Shown: one piece after another, positions 48,063-58,043 of the stretch
How the letters are laid out: each line of letters begins with the position of its first letter
Position numbering within the stretch: position 1 is the stretch's first letter
DNA from: Pseudomonas syringae CC1557
Lineage (GTDB): Bacteria > Pseudomonadota > Gammaproteobacteria > Pseudomonadales > Pseudomonadaceae
Assembly: GCF_000452705.1 (NCBI RefSeq)
Contig: NZ_CP007014.1
Location: forward strand, 1,178,001 to 1,242,000
DNA length: 64,000 nucleotides
Direction: 5' to 3'
Notes under the pieces: model-generated
Told to the model about the DNA's origin: nothing
What the model saw: the letters and a program-made list of their open reading frames with translations, nothing else
Database searches by the model: none
Program-made: the position numbers and the translations under genes

Positions 48063-49154
48063 TTGAAAAAGTCAGTCGCCATCGTTTTCGGTGGGCAATC
48101 CAGCGAGCATGAGGTTTCGTTGCAGTCGGCACGCAACGTGATCAATGCGATTGATCGTGAGCGCTACGCGCTGACCCTGATCGGCGTCGACAAGCTGGGC
48201 CGTTGGCTGTGCTTTGATGAGGCCGATTACCTGGTCAATGCCAACGATCCTTCGCGGATCAAATTGAGCACATCAGGCAAGCAACTTTCCTTGCTGCCCG
48301 GTAACGCTGGCGGGCAGTTTGTCGAGGTCGAGACGGGGGCGCCGCTGGCGAGTATCGACGTGGTGTTCCCGTTGATCCATGGCGCCTTTGGTGAAGACGG
48401 TGCGTTGCAAGGCGTGTTGCGGATGCTGGCCGTTCCCTGTGTGGGCGCTGACGTTTTGGCGTCTGCGGCGTGCATGGATAAAGACGTGACCAAGCGCCTG
48501 CTGCGCGACGCTGGCATTGCTGTTGCGCCGTTCCTGGTGCTCAGTCGTGGTGAAACCATTTCTTTCGCTGATGCGTCTGGGCAGTTGGGTCTGCCGATGT
48601 TCGTCAAACCGGCCAACCAAGGTTCTTCGGTCGGCGTCAGCAAAGTGTCTGACGAGGCTGATTTCGCTGCTGCACTGGCGCTGGGTTTCGAGTTCGACCA
48701 CAAGCTGCTGATCGAGCAGGGCATCGTCGGCCGCGAGGTGGAATGCGCTGTTTTGGGCAACAATGAACCGCAGGTCAGCGTCTGTGGCGAGGTCATTGCC
48801 AACGACGAATTCTATGCCTACGACACCAAGTACCTGAACGGTGATCAGGCGCGCATCGCGATCCCGGCCGAGATGCCTGCCGATCTGAGTGATCAGGTAC
48901 GCGAAGTCGCGTTGCAGGCCTACAAAGTGCTGGGTTGCGCAGGCCTGTCACGGGTGGATTTCTTCGTCACCGAAGCACGGCAGATCATCATCAACGAGGT
49001 CAATACGTTGCCCGGTTTCACCTCTATCAGCATGTACCCCAAGCTCTGGCAGGCCAGCGGGCTGACCTATGCCGAGCTGATCCACCGCCTGATTGTGCTG
49101 GCTTTGGAGCGGGCAGATGAGGCGCGACTGCTGAAAAGGGACATCTTCGTATGA
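48063..49154 (+). CDS. ddlA: D-alanine--D-alanine ligase (DdlA type)
   Basis: ATP-grasp ligase making the D-Ala-D-Ala dipeptide of peptidoglycan. 363 residues from a TTG start with AGGAG upstream; length fits the DdlA class. Motifs: [65 protein letters not shown]. Stop overlaps the NUDIX gene by four bases. A second Ddl in the murC-ftsQ cluster is expected elsewhere. Confidence 0.93.
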   Translation: MKKSVAIVFGGQSSEHEVSLQSARNVINAIDRERYALTLIGVDKLGRWLCFDEADYLVNANDPSRIKLSTSGKQLSLLPGNAGGQFVEVETGAPLASIDVVFPLIHGAFGEDGALQGVLRMLAVPCVGADVLASAACMDKDVTKRLLRDAGIAVAPFLVLSRGETISFADASGQLGLPMFVKPANQGSSVGVSKVSDEADFAAALALGFEFDHKLLIEQGIVGREVECAVLGNNEPQVSVCGEVIANDEFYAYDTKYLNGDQARIAIPAEMPADLSDQVREVALQAYKVLGCAGLSRVDFFVTEARQIIINEVNTLPGFTSISMYPKLWQASGLTYAELIHRLIVLALERADEARLLKRDIFV

Positions 49155-49561
49155 AGGTAATCAGTATCGCGGCAGCGCTCTTGATCGGCCCTGATGGGCA
49201 GACCTTGCTGGTGCGCAAGCGCGGCACTCAGGCCTTCATGCAGCCGGGCGGCAAGATCGAGCCCGGCGAGCCTGCTCCGTTGGCGCTGGCCAGGGAGCTT
49301 GAAGAAGAACTCGGGCTGATCATCGACCCGCAGCAGGCGACGTTTCTCGGCGAGTTCTCGGCGCCGGCGGCCAACGAGCCGGGTTTTGAGGTTCGTTGCC
49401 AGCTTTACGAGGTCATGACGGATGCGCAAGTGCTGCCCGCCGCCGAAATCGAAGAAGTGATCTGGGTCGGCGCGGGCAGACAACCGGATCTGCATCTGGC
49501 TCCGTTGACCCGCGACCTTATCCTGCCGTTGTATCGCCAGCGGCAGACTGAAACGCACTGA
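49151..49561 (+). CDS. NUDIX hydrolase
   Basis: 136 residues with the NUDIX box [24 protein letters not shown] (Gx5Ex7REUxEExGU). Hydrolyses a nucleoside diphosphate linked to an unknown group; the exact substrate cannot be inferred. Translationally coupled to ddlA. Confidence 0.9.
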   Translation: MKVISIAAALLIGPDGQTLLVRKRGTQAFMQPGGKIEPGEPAPLALARELEEELGLIIDPQQATFLGEFSAPAANEPGFEVRCQLYEVMTDAQVLPAAEIEEVIWVGAGRQPDLHLAPLTRDLILPLYRQRQTETH

Positions 49562-49631
49562 AAGAAGTGTCGTCCTGCGCCGAGGCGCTGGGCGCTGCTT
49601 TCAGCAAGCGATCCCTTCAGCGAGCGACTCT

Positions 49632-50549
49632 TTAGCGAACCACGCTCACACCGTCCAGCGTTGAAAAGGACGTGTCCTTGGCCGTCAGCAGAAAGTCACG
49701 CATGTAGGGCGCGTCGAGCATATCGGCGCGGATGCCTGCGTAGAGTGTCGCGAACAGCCCTTTTTCCCCCAGCCGCTTGCCTTTCACGTAACCGCGTGAG
49801 CTGTATTCATGCAGCGCCCAATGCGGCATGCCGCACACGCCGCGACCACTGGCGACCAGTTGCATCATCATCACCGTCAGTTCCGAGGTTCGGACCTGCG
49901 CGGGCTCGATCTCGGCGGGCTCCAGAAAACGGGTGAAAATGTCCAGCCGGTCACGCTCGACCGGGTAGGTGATCAGGGTTTCAGTGAGCAGGTCTTCCGG
50001 AACGATATAAGGCTTGCTCGCCAGCGCATGCTGATTGGCCACTGCCAGCATCGCTTCGTAAGTGAACAGCGGCACGTAGGTGATGCCGGGCAACTCCAGC
50101 GGGTCTGACGTCACCACCAGGTCCAGATCGCCCCTCGCCAATGCAGGCAACGGCGCGAACGAGAATCCGGAAGACAGGTCCAGCTCGACTTCCGGCCAGG
50201 CATCGCGGAACTGGTCGATGGTTGGCATCAACCATTGAAAACAGCTGTGACACTCGATCGCCATATGCAGGCGTCCCGCCGTGCCGCCCGCCAGGCGAGC
50301 AATGTCGCGCTCGGCGCTGCGCAGTTGCGGCAGCATTGAGTCGGCGAGTTGCAGCAGGCGCAGGCCGGCGCTGGTGAAGCGTACCGGCTTGGTCTTGCGT
50401 ACGAACAACGGCATGCCGAGGCGCTCTTCCAGTTCCTTGAACTGATGGGACAGCGCCGATTGCGTCAGATGCAGGCGGTCGGCGGCCTCCACAAGACTGT
50501 CGGCTTCGCGCAAGGCGTGCAGGGTTTTGAGGTGGCGTATTTCAAGCAC
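49632..50549 (-). CDS. metR: LysR-family regulator MetR
   Basis: Activator of methionine synthesis genes with homocysteine as co-effector. 305 residues from the GTG at 50549 (then LEIRHLKTLHALREADSLVEAADRLHLTQSALSHQFKELEERLG, the winged helix-turn-helix). GGAG lies eight to nine bases before it; an ATG at 50585 would add 12 residues. The effector domain is typical (FSFAPLPALARGDLDLVVTSDPLELPGITYVPLF). Divergent from a metE-like remnant with a MetR box between. Confidence 0.93.
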   Translation of the reverse strand: MLEIRHLKTLHALREADSLVEAADRLHLTQSALSHQFKELEERLGMPLFVRKTKPVRFTSAGLRLLQLADSMLPQLRSAERDIARLAGGTAGRLHMAIECHSCFQWLMPTIDQFRDAWPEVELDLSSGFSFAPLPALARGDLDLVVTSDPLELPGITYVPLFTYEAMLAVANQHALASKPYIVPEDLLTETLITYPVERDRLDIFTRFLEPAEIEPAQVRTSELTVMMMQLVASGRGVCGMPHWALHEYSSRGYVKGKRLGEKGLFATLYAGIRADMLDAPYMRDFLLTAKDTSFSTLDGVSVVR

Positions 50550-50592
50550 CGTCACGGCTCCATGAATAGTATTTGTGATCAACACGAAAAAA

Positions 50593-50607
50593 ATGAGTTT
50601 GTCTCAT
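50593..50607. promoter_or_regulatory. MetR-box-like palindrome
   Basis: ATGAG-TTTGT-CTCAT, a perfect palindrome with five-base centre that follows the MetR pattern TGAA-N5-TTCA with one change per arm, between metR and the metE-like gene. Confidence 0.6.
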
Positions 50608-50655
50608 GATGTACCGGCTGTCGACAATGGCGTCATCTTTTATGGAGGACGCACC

Positions 50656-51402
50656 ATGGCCTTGGCCCAACATTCTGAATGTCTGCTTATCGGCGCAGAT
50701 CGTGAATTGCAGCAAGCGCTGCAGGCTTTCTGGAAAGAGGGTCAGGGTGTGTCGGCGGGGTCTGATGTGTCTGGCGTGGCATTGCGCACCTGGCTGCGTG
50801 CGCAGTATCCGCAGTTGGTGCCGCAGCTAGATGGCAAGCAATGCTTTCAGCCGGACTGGCAGCCCTTGCTGGCCAGTGCCAAGGAGTCCTGTGAGCAGGG
50901 CCGCAAGCCCGCTTTGATCGGCCCGTTGACCCTTCTTTGGCTGAGCGAGGTTCAGGGCGCTGAGGTTGATCGACTCGAATGGCTGGAGCAGTTGTTGCCC
51001 GTGTATGGCGAAATCTTCGGGCGTCTGGCCGCGCGAGGCGTCGAGTGGGTGCAGGTTGACGAACCCATCCTGACGCTGGACTTGCCGCTGGCATGGACAA
51101 ACGCTTTCGAGCGCGCTTATCACATTCTTCAGTATTCGCCGTTGAAGAAGCTGGTGGCCACTTATCACGGCGACCTGCGCTGCAATCTCGGCGTTGCAAC
51201 GTTGTTGCCGGTCGCAGGCCTGCATCTGGACAGCGTCAGTGTGCCGGAGCAGCTGGCCTCGGTGTTTGATCGCCTGCCTACCTACAAGGTGCTGTCGTTG
51301 GGCGAGTGTGCTCAGCCTGAGGAGTGGCGTCATGAATCACTGCTTGAAGCGCGTGCCCGCTTCGGTGAAAACCTGATTGTTGCCGATCAGGTTGCCGCCT
51401 AG
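50656..51402 (+). CDS. stand-alone N-terminal-domain relic of cobalamin-independent methionine synthase
   Basis: 248 residues; strong GGAGG ribosome site before the ATG. Segments [98 protein letters not shown] and [11 protein letters not shown] align in order with the MetE N-terminal barrel. About 100 residues are missing inside it and the entire C-terminal catalytic zinc domain is absent, so methionine synthase activity is impossible. The frame is nevertheless open and the MetR box retained. Relic or repurposed protein. Confidence 0.8.
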   Translation: MALAQHSECLLIGADRELQQALQAFWKEGQGVSAGSDVSGVALRTWLRAQYPQLVPQLDGKQCFQPDWQPLLASAKESCEQGRKPALIGPLTLLWLSEVQGAEVDRLEWLEQLLPVYGEIFGRLAARGVEWVQVDEPILTLDLPLAWTNAFERAYHILQYSPLKKLVATYHGDLRCNLGVATLLPVAGLHLDSVSVPEQLASVFDRLPTYKVLSLGECAQPEEWRHESLLEARARFGENLIVADQVAA

Positions 51403-51524
51403 CGCCAAACGTTTTAACGACCGCTCAGCGCCATTCATCAAACTGTCACGCAACTGTGGCAGCGCGCTTGGAAAAACATCATCAGACTCGCGGCTTACTG
51501 GGGATCTGTTTTTTGGTGTTTTTC

Positions 51525-52517
51525 ATGCGGGTTTTAATTTTTCTGGCCGCGCTTCTGTGCGGCTTGCCGTCTTTTGCGGCCGATCGTTGTGATGTCAATG
51601 CTCCTGTACAGTTTGCTGACCTCAAGGAAGTGCGGATTGCCTACCAGAGTATTGGCAGTGAATCCGACCCTGCCTTGCTGCTGGTCATGGGTCTGGGTGG
51701 GCAACTGATCCATTGGCCGGACGAAGTGGTGGTAGCGCTCTGTCAGCAGGGCTATCGAGTGATTCGCTACGACAACCGCGATGTCGGTCTGTCGACGTGG
51801 GTGCAGCAGCCTGCCGACGCCAATCTGACCTTCGAAGTACTGCGCTACAAGCTCGGCCTGCCGGTGTCGGCGCCTTATTCGCTGACTGACATGGCCGACG
51901 ATGCACTGGGCCTGATGGATGCGTTACAGGTCCGTGAGTTTCATGTGCTGGGCGCAAGCATGGGCGGCATGATCGCTCAGCATCTGGCCGACCTGGCCCC
52001 CTCGCGGGTCGAGAGCATGACATTGATCATGACCAGTTCCGGCGCTCAGGGTCTGCCGATGCCCAGCGCGGCCCTGATGCAGTTGCTGGCACGTCGTGGC
52101 GCGCCTAACCGGGAAGTGGCGATAGAGCAGCAGGCCGACCTGCTTGCAGCGCTGGGCAGCCCACAGGTCAAGGATGATCGCGAGCAGTTGTTGCATCAGG
52201 CTGCAATCTCCTACGACCGGGCTTTCAACCCTGAAGGCGTCAAGCGTCAGATCATGGCGATTCTTGCCGAGCCCAGTCGCGTCGAATTGCTGAATCGTCT
52301 GCGACTGCCGGTGCTGGTGGTGCACGGTACCGCAGACCCGTTGCTGCCGGTCATGCACGGCGTGCATGTTGCCGCGCACATTCAGGGCAGCCAGCTGCGC
52401 TTGATTCCGGGGTTGGCGCACCGTTTTCAGGAGGCGTTCAAGGCGCCGCTGCTGGGCGCGGTATTGCCGTACCTGAAAGCTCAGCATGAAGACGGCCGGA
52501 GTCTGGCTCAGTTGTAA
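51525..52517 (+). CDS. secreted alpha/beta hydrolase
   Basis: 330 residues from the ATG at 51525: signal peptide MRVLIFLAALLCGLPSFAA, then an alpha/beta hydrolase fold. Nucleophile Ser in LGASMGGM, Asp in VHGTADPLLP, His in PGLAHRFQE; oxyanion region LVMGLGGQLIHWPDEVV. Could be an esterase or lipase-like enzyme; substrate unknown. An in-frame start at 51456 would place 23 residues before the signal peptide and seems less likely. Confidence 0.83.
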   Translation: MRVLIFLAALLCGLPSFAADRCDVNAPVQFADLKEVRIAYQSIGSESDPALLLVMGLGGQLIHWPDEVVVALCQQGYRVIRYDNRDVGLSTWVQQPADANLTFEVLRYKLGLPVSAPYSLTDMADDALGLMDALQVREFHVLGASMGGMIAQHLADLAPSRVESMTLIMTSSGAQGLPMPSAALMQLLARRGAPNREVAIEQQADLLAALGSPQVKDDREQLLHQAAISYDRAFNPEGVKRQIMAILAEPSRVELLNRLRLPVLVVHGTADPLLPVMHGVHVAAHIQGSQLRLIPGLAHRFQEAFKAPLLGAVLPYLKAQHEDGRSLAQL

Positions 52518-52569
52518 GGCCGCGACAGAAGTGTATCGTGTGGCCTTTGCTTATTAGACGAGGGCCATC

Positions 52570-53217
52570 ATGACAACTGCACTGAAGATCGATTTCATCT
52601 CCGATGTTTCCTGCCCCTGGTGCGTCATCGGCCTGCGCGCACTGGATCAGGCGCTGGAAGCGCTTGGCGACGAGGTGCAGGCGCAGATTCACTTTCAGCC
52701 TTTCGAGCTGAACCCGAACATGCCTGGCGAAGGCCAGGACATCAAAGAGCACATCGCCGAGAAATACGGCTCCACTCCCGAGCAGATCGAAGCCATTCAC
52801 GAGACCATCCGTGAACGCGGTGCCGAGCTGGGTTTTGCGTTTGCCAGCGGCGGGCGACGTATCTACAACACATTCGATGCGCATCGTCTGCTGCACTGGG
52901 CCGAGCAGGAAGGCAAGCAGCACGCGTTGAAGGAGGCGCTGTTCGTGGCTTATTTCAGTGAGCTGAAAGACCCTTCGAATCACCAGGCCCTCGCGGACGT
53001 GGCACAGAAGGTGGGTCTGGATCGACTGCGTGCCCAGGCTATTCTGGACAGCGATGAGTACACCACTGAAGTTCGCGAAGCCGAACAACTCTGGACCTCG
53101 CGTGGCATCACTTCTGTCCCGACCATGGTCTTCAATGATCAGTACGCGGTATCGGGCGGGCAGCCGGTTGACGTGTTCGTTAGTGCTATCCGGCAGATTG
53201 TCAGCGAATCGAAGTAA
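52570..53217 (+). CDS. DsbA-family oxidoreductase, FrnE-like
   Basis: 215 residues, no signal peptide, active-site CPWC in DFISDVSCPWCVIGLRAL and the cis-Pro loop SVPTMVFNDQYAVSGGQP. Belongs to the FrnE/2-hydroxychromene-2-carboxylate isomerase-like branch of DsbA proteins; likely a cytosolic thiol-disulphide oxidoreductase. Confidence 0.88.
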   Translation: MTTALKIDFISDVSCPWCVIGLRALDQALEALGDEVQAQIHFQPFELNPNMPGEGQDIKEHIAEKYGSTPEQIEAIHETIRERGAELGFAFASGGRRIYNTFDAHRLLHWAEQEGKQHALKEALFVAYFSELKDPSNHQALADVAQKVGLDRLRAQAILDSDEYTTEVREAEQLWTSRGITSVPTMVFNDQYAVSGGQPVDVFVSAIRQIVSESK

Positions 53218-53234
53218 AGCTCGCTGCCTGCTCA

Positions 53235-53325
53235 AGGGCGGACGCGGAGCGTCGCACGATAGTTGAGATTATCGTTCAGCACGCTCCAGTGGACTGCCCT
53301 GCGTGACGCTCTGCGTCACAGATAA
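53235..53325. repeat. REP-like hairpin repeats between frnE-like and aauR
   Basis: GGACGCGGAGCGTC-type stem near 53242 and GTGACGC-TCT-GCGTCAC at 53303-53319, between convergent genes. Confidence 0.8.
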
Positions 53326-53333
53326 ACCGAGCT

Positions 53334-54662
53334 TCAAAGCCCGTACTTTTTGACCTTGTCAAACAGCGTGGTCTTGGCCATGCCAAGTTCCTGACTGGCC
53401 TGGCTCAGGTTGCCCCCGCTGCGTTGCAAGGCTTCGCTGAGCAGTGAACGCTCGAAGGCTTCAACCGCCTCGGCAAAGCCCAGGCTCTGGTTTTCGCTGA
53501 TCGTACCGCTTTGCTTGAACGCAGGCAGGCCCAGGGCAAATCGCTCTGCGACGTTGCGCAGTTCCCGCACGTTGCCCGGCCAGTCATGGCTCATCAGGCT
53601 TGAGCCGGTCTGCCGGTCCAGCGGCGGCGGCTCGCGGTCGAAGCGCAATGACGACAACTGCAAAAAGTGTTCGAACAGCGGAAGAATGTCTTCGCGGCGT
53701 TCGCGCAACGGCGGCAGTTCCAGGGTGACGACGTTGAGGCGGTAATACAGGTCGCTACGGAACTGATTGGTCTTGCCCAGCGCATTCAGGTCGGATTTGG
53801 TCGCTGCGATCACCCGGCAATCCACTGCCACGCTTTGATTCGAGCCTAAGCGCTCCAGCGTCCGTTCCTGCAAGACGCGCAACAGCTTGATCTGCAGATT
53901 GATCGGCATGCTCTCCACTTCATCGAGAAACAGGGTGCCCTCATGAGCATGTTCGATCTTGCCGATCCTCCGCTTGCCCGCGCCGGTGAAAGCGTTGGCT
54001 TCGTGACCGAATATTTCCGATTCGAACAGACTTTCTGCCAGCCCGCCGCAGTTGAGGGCCACGAACTGATTGTTCTTGCGGCGACTGAAGTCGTGCAGGC
54101 AGCGAGCGACCAGTTCCTTGCCGGTACCGGTTTCGCCTTCGATCAGCACGTTGGCCGAGGTGTCGGCGACGTTGGCGATCAGCGCACGCAGGTTCTGCAT
54201 GACCGGTGAGCGGCCGATGATTCTGCCCTCCAGCGAGTCGCGTTCGGCAAGTTGCTTGCGCAAGGACCAGACTTCGCGGGCCAGGCCACGCTGTTCCAGA
54301 GCCCGGCGGGTGACGTCGACCAGACGCTCGGGCGAAAACGGTTTCTCCATGAAGTCATATGCACCGTCGCGCATCGCATTGACGGCCATGGTGATATCGC
54401 CGTGACCGGTGATCAGCACCACCGGCAGGCTGCTGTCGCGTGCCTTGAGGCGGCTCAACAGCTCCAGGCCGTCAATGCCCGGCAAGCGGATGTCGCTGAT
54501 GACGATGCCCGCGAAGTTGTCGCCAATGCGCTGCAGGGCCTCTTCGGCACTCGACACGCCCTCACTGGCAATGTCCTCCAGAGCCAGCGCCTGCTGGCAG
54601 CCCAGCAATACGTGCGGGTCGTCTTCGACGATCAGTACCGTCAGGTCGCTGTTGATGCTCAT
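53334..54662 (-). CDS. aauR: sigma-54-dependent response regulator AauR (DctD-like)
   Basis: 442 residues. Receiver domain (LTVLIVEDDPHVLLG, phospho-Asp in IVISDIRLPG, Lys in FMEKPFSPE), AAA+ sigma-54 activator domain (Walker A GETGTGKELVA, Walker B TLFLDEVESM) and a Fis-type helix-turn-helix ending KTTLFDKVKKYGL. The sigma-54 contact loop reads NAFTGA instead of GAFTGA. The ATG at 54662 follows AAGGA; longer in-frame starts overlap aauS. Activates the aat uptake genes next door by synteny with P. putida AauRS. Confidence 0.9.
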   Translation of the reverse strand: MSINSDLTVLIVEDDPHVLLGCQQALALEDIASEGVSSAEEALQRIGDNFAGIVISDIRLPGIDGLELLSRLKARDSSLPVVLITGHGDITMAVNAMRDGAYDFMEKPFSPERLVDVTRRALEQRGLAREVWSLRKQLAERDSLEGRIIGRSPVMQNLRALIANVADTSANVLIEGETGTGKELVARCLHDFSRRKNNQFVALNCGGLAESLFESEIFGHEANAFTGAGKRRIGKIEHAHEGTLFLDEVESMPINLQIKLLRVLQERTLERLGSNQSVAVDCRVIAATKSDLNALGKTNQFRSDLYYRLNVVTLELPPLRERREDILPLFEHFLQLSSLRFDREPPPLDRQTGSSLMSHDWPGNVRELRNVAERFALGLPAFKQSGTISENQSLGFAEAVEAFERSLLSEALQRSGGNLSQASQELGMAKTTLFDKVKKYGL

Positions 54663-54672
54663 GGATATTCCT

Positions 54673-56592
54673 TTATGTGGGCTCGCCCTGGCGAGAATCG
54701 GTCGGCGCGTCCGGGATGAATGGCAGGCACAGAACAAACGTCGTGCCCGTGTCACCCACAGGTTCTGCGCCGAGGCTGCCTCCCGCTGCGGCGGCAAGGC
54801 TCGCTGACAGCGTCAGGCCAAGACCGAGGCCTTGCTCGCCCGGTTTGGTAGTGAAGAAGGGTTCGAACAGGTGCTTGCGCGCTTCATCGTCGATACCGTG
54901 CCCATTGTCTCGCACCAGCAGGCGATAGCGGCTATCGACGACTGACCCTTCGAGCCACAATTCGGGCTGTGGCTGGGCGGACATGGCGTCCAGCGCGTTG
55001 CCGATCAGGTTGACCAGAATCTGCTCCAGGCGGGTCTGGTCGATGGTCAGAGTCGCGTCGACGAAGGCCCGGTGCAGGGTGAGTCCCGACTGCTCCAGGC
55101 GCACAGCCAGCAATTGCAGCGCAGCGTTGACCGCCTTGCTTAGCTGCGCCTGACCCTGATCGTCGCCACGTCGGGCAAAAGCGCGCAGGCTGGCGGTAAT
55201 ACGCCCCATGCGGTCTACAAGGTCATTGATGGTGCGCAGGTTGGCACTGGCGGTGTCCAGCGCGCCACGTTCCAGAAAGCGAACGGTGTTGCCGGACAGG
55301 GTGCGTAAGGCGGCCAGTGGCTGATTGAGTTCATGCGCGATGCTGGTCGACATCTGCCCGATGGCCGCCAGTTTGCCGGCCTGGACCAACTCATCCTGAG
55401 CCTGACGCAACGTGTCTTCCGCCTGTCTTCGTTCGCGAATCTGCGCCTTAAGGCGCTCGTTGCTGTCGCGCAGGTGTTCAGTGCGCTCCGCAATCTTGCG
55501 TTCCAGCTCATCGTTGGCCGCTTGCAACGCCTCTCGGGCGGCGAGCCGGGTCGAGATCACTTTGCGTCGCTCGTTCCAGGCGATCAGCAGAAAAGCCACC
55601 AGCGCAAAGGCCACGGCAACCAGCATGCCTCGACTCGCCGCTTCACTGCGCAAGTCTTCCAGCGGCGTCAGCAGTGTGAAGTGCCACGCGGTATCGCTCA
55701 GCGGTCGAGTCTGGGCCAGATAACTCACCTGGGTGTGCTCCCGGTCGACACTGACGTTGGCCGGGAACGTGAGTTTTTCAACGCCTTCGGACAGGGTTTT
55801 CCGCTCCAGTGGCACCAGTTCATTAAGCGGCCACCAGTAATATTGCAGGCTGCGGGCCATGCGTTCCTTGATGGCCGGGGTCAGCGGGCGCACCGATTTC
55901 AAACGTCTGGCCGGGTCGCTGGACAGAATGATGATGCCGTTTTCATCGGTGACAAACGCTTCCAGCCGAGCCCGTTGCCAGCGCTCTTCAAGGGCTTCGA
56001 GGCGTACCTTGATCACCGCAACGCCGATGATCCTGCCTTTGTCTTCCAGCCCGTGCGCCAGGTAGTAGCCGGATTCACCGCTGGTGGTGCCGATCCCGTA
56101 AAAACGTCCGGGCAGGCCGCGCACCGCGTCCTGAAAGTAGGCGCGAAAAGAAAGGTCTTCGCCCTGATAGCTGTCGGCGTCACGCCAGTTGCTGGTTGCG
56201 AGCACGCGGCCGGTGGTGTCCATCACATAGATGGCACGGCTGCGGCTGCGTCTATTCAAGCCCTCAAGGTAGCGGTTGACCTGCTGCTGAAGCTCGGGGC
56301 CGGGGTTGTTGAGCAGTTGCGAGACGCTGGATTCCAGCTCCAGAACGCTGGGCAGGTAGGTGTACTTGCTGATCTCGCTTTCGACGGTGCTGGCGTGCAG
56401 TTCCAGTTGGCGCTCTCCGCTCTCGCGCAGACTCTTGATGCCGTTGTGTTCGCTGATCAGGTAGGCGACGTAGCCCAGCCCGATCATCAGCATGAGGATC
56501 AGCGGGGGCAGAAACAGTTGGCGGATCAGGCGGGGTTTCACGGCAAGTGTTGGCGGCGCGGCGCGATAAAGGGTGGAGTCGCATTTCATCAC
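54673..56592 (-). CDS. aauS: sensor histidine kinase AauS (DctB-like)
   Basis: 639 residues. Membrane segments near residues 28-46 and 318-338 flank a double-PAS/Cache periplasmic domain typical of DctB. Then a coiled coil (REALQAANDELERKIAERTEHLRDSN), H-box IAHELNQPLAALR and ATPase N, G1, G2 boxes (QILVNLIGNALDAM, DNGHGID, GLGLGLTLS). Senses extracellular acidic amino acids by homology. Ten bases before aauR. Confidence 0.9.
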   Translation of the reverse strand: MMKCDSTLYRAAPPTLAVKPRLIRQLFLPPLILMLMIGLGYVAYLISEHNGIKSLRESGERQLELHASTVESEISKYTYLPSVLELESSVSQLLNNPGPELQQQVNRYLEGLNRRSRSRAIYVMDTTGRVLATSNWRDADSYQGEDLSFRAYFQDAVRGLPGRFYGIGTTSGESGYYLAHGLEDKGRIIGVAVIKVRLEALEERWQRARLEAFVTDENGIIILSSDPARRLKSVRPLTPAIKERMARSLQYYWWPLNELVPLERKTLSEGVEKLTFPANVSVDREHTQVSYLAQTRPLSDTAWHFTLLTPLEDLRSEAASRGMLVAVAFALVAFLLIAWNERRKVISTRLAAREALQAANDELERKIAERTEHLRDSNERLKAQIRERRQAEDTLRQAQDELVQAGKLAAIGQMSTSIAHELNQPLAALRTLSGNTVRFLERGALDTASANLRTINDLVDRMGRITASLRAFARRGDDQGQAQLSKAVNAALQLLAVRLEQSGLTLHRAFVDATLTIDQTRLEQILVNLIGNALDAMSAQPQPELWLEGSVVDSRYRLLVRDNGHGIDDEARKHLFEPFFTTKPGEQGLGLGLTLSASLAAAAGGSLGAEPVGDTGTTFVLCLPFIPDAPTDSRQGEPT

Positions 56593-56609
56593 AGTCGTCC
56601 TGGACCGAA

Positions 56610-56636
56610 CAGCTGCCCGAGAGGGGCGGGCAGCTG
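56610..56636. terminator. hairpin between aatP and aauS, possible attenuator
   Basis: Perfect ten-base stem CAGCTGCCCG / CGGGCAGCTG with a seven-base loop and no T run, so it may lower rather than end transcription into aauSR. Confidence 0.55.
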
Positions 56637-56646
56637 CAGGTAATGC

Positions 56647-57381
56647 CTAGTGCTGAAGGATCTTGGCGAGGAATTGCTGAGCGCGTTCGGAACGTGCGCT
56701 GACATCGCCAAAAAACTCTTCTTTCTCGCAGTCTTCGACAATCTGTCCCTTGTCCATGAAAATCACCCGATTGGCGACCTTGCGAGCGAAACCCATTTCG
56801 TGGGTCACGCACATCATGGTCATGCCTTCATGGGCCAGTTGCACCATGACGTCGAGCACTTCGTTGACCATTTCCGGGTCCAGTGCTGAGGTCGGTTCGT
56901 CGAACAGCATGACCACCGGGTCCATGGCCAGCGCGCGGGCAATGGCGACACGCTGTTGCTGACCACCGGAAAGCTGGCCGGGATGCTTGTGCGCATGCTC
57001 GGACAGGCCCACGCGGTCGAGCAGCTTCAGGCCCTTTTCGGTGGCTTCGGCCTTGCTGCGGCCCAGTACCTTGATCTGCGCGATGGTCAGGTTTTCGACG
57101 ATACTCAGGTGCGGAAACAGCTCGAAATGCTGAAACACCATGCCGACCCGCGAGCGCAGTTTTGGCAGGTTGGTCTTGGGATCGGAGATCGACGTGCCGT
57201 CGACGACGATGTCGCCTTTCTGGAACGGCTCCAGTGCATTGACGCACTTGATCAGGGTCGACTTGCCCGAGCCTGACGGTCCACACACTACGACCACTTC
57301 ACCCTTGCTGACCTCGGTGCTGCAATCGGTCAGTACCTGAAAATCCCCGTACCACTTGTTGACGTTCTTGATGGAAATCAT
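56647..57381 (-). CDS. aatP: acidic amino acid ABC transporter ATPase
   Basis: 244 residues: Walker [11 protein letters not shown]-loop [11 protein letters not shown], signature [15 protein letters not shown], Walker [15 protein letters not shown]. Polar amino acid class (GltL/AatP). Overlaps aatM by four bases. Confidence 0.94.
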   Translation of the reverse strand: MISIKNVNKWYGDFQVLTDCSTEVSKGEVVVVCGPSGSGKSTLIKCVNALEPFQKGDIVVDGTSISDPKTNLPKLRSRVGMVFQHFELFPHLSIVENLTIAQIKVLGRSKAEATEKGLKLLDRVGLSEHAHKHPGQLSGGQQQRVAIARALAMDPVVMLFDEPTSALDPEMVNEVLDVMVQLAHEGMTMMCVTHEMGFARKVANRVIFMDKGQIVEDCEKEEFFGDVSARSERAQQFLAKILQH

Positions 57382-58043
57382 ACGGCAAACCTTTTTTGCA
57401 GACGCTTCACCAGCACCGAGGCGGCGAAGCTGATCGTGAAATACACCAGACCGGCAATGATCAGGAACTCGTTGGCGCGACCAATGATGTCGCCGCTGGA
57501 ACGCGATGCGTTGAGGAAGTCCACGAGGCCGACGGTGTACACCAGGGAGGTGTCCTGGAACAGAATGATGCTCTGTTGCAGCAACAGAGGGGTCATCTTG
57601 CGAAACGCCTGAGGCAGGATGATCAGACGCATCATCTGCGAGTAGTTCATGCCCAGCGCCTGGGCGGCACCCATCTGGCCCTTGGAAATCGACTGCACAC
57701 CGGCGCGGACGATTTCGCAGAAGTACGCGGCTTCGAACATCATAAAAGCCACGACGCAGGAGGCGAACGCACCGATTGGCGTGTCTTCACCGGTGATCCA
57801 GCGCAGCACGAACGGTACGGCCAGATAGAACCAGGTGATCACCAGCAGCAGCGGGATCGAGCGGAAGTAGTTCACATAGGCACCGGCCACATTGGCCAGC
57901 AGCTTGTTCGATGACAGGCGCATCAGCGCCAGCAGGGTGCCGAGCACCAGACCGCCGACAACACCCATCGCCATCAGCTTGAGGGTCATGACCATGCCGT
58001 TCCACAGCCCGGGAAGGGCTGGAATGATTCCGGTGAAGTCCAT
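57378..58043 (-). CDS. aatM: acidic amino acid ABC transporter permease AatM
   Basis: 221 residues with about five membrane segments and the permease-ATPase coupling motif ([30 protein letters not shown]). HisM/GltK class inner-membrane permease, partner of AatQ. Stop-start overlaps on both sides. Confidence 0.92.
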   Translation of the reverse strand: MDFTGIIPALPGLWNGMVMTLKLMAMGVVGGLVLGTLLALMRLSSNKLLANVAGAYVNYFRSIPLLLVITWFYLAVPFVLRWITGEDTPIGAFASCVVAFMMFEAAYFCEIVRAGVQSISKGQMGAAQALGMNYSQMMRLIILPQAFRKMTPLLLQQSIILFQDTSLVYTVGLVDFLNASRSSGDIIGRANEFLIIAGLVYFTISFAASVLVKRLQKRFAV

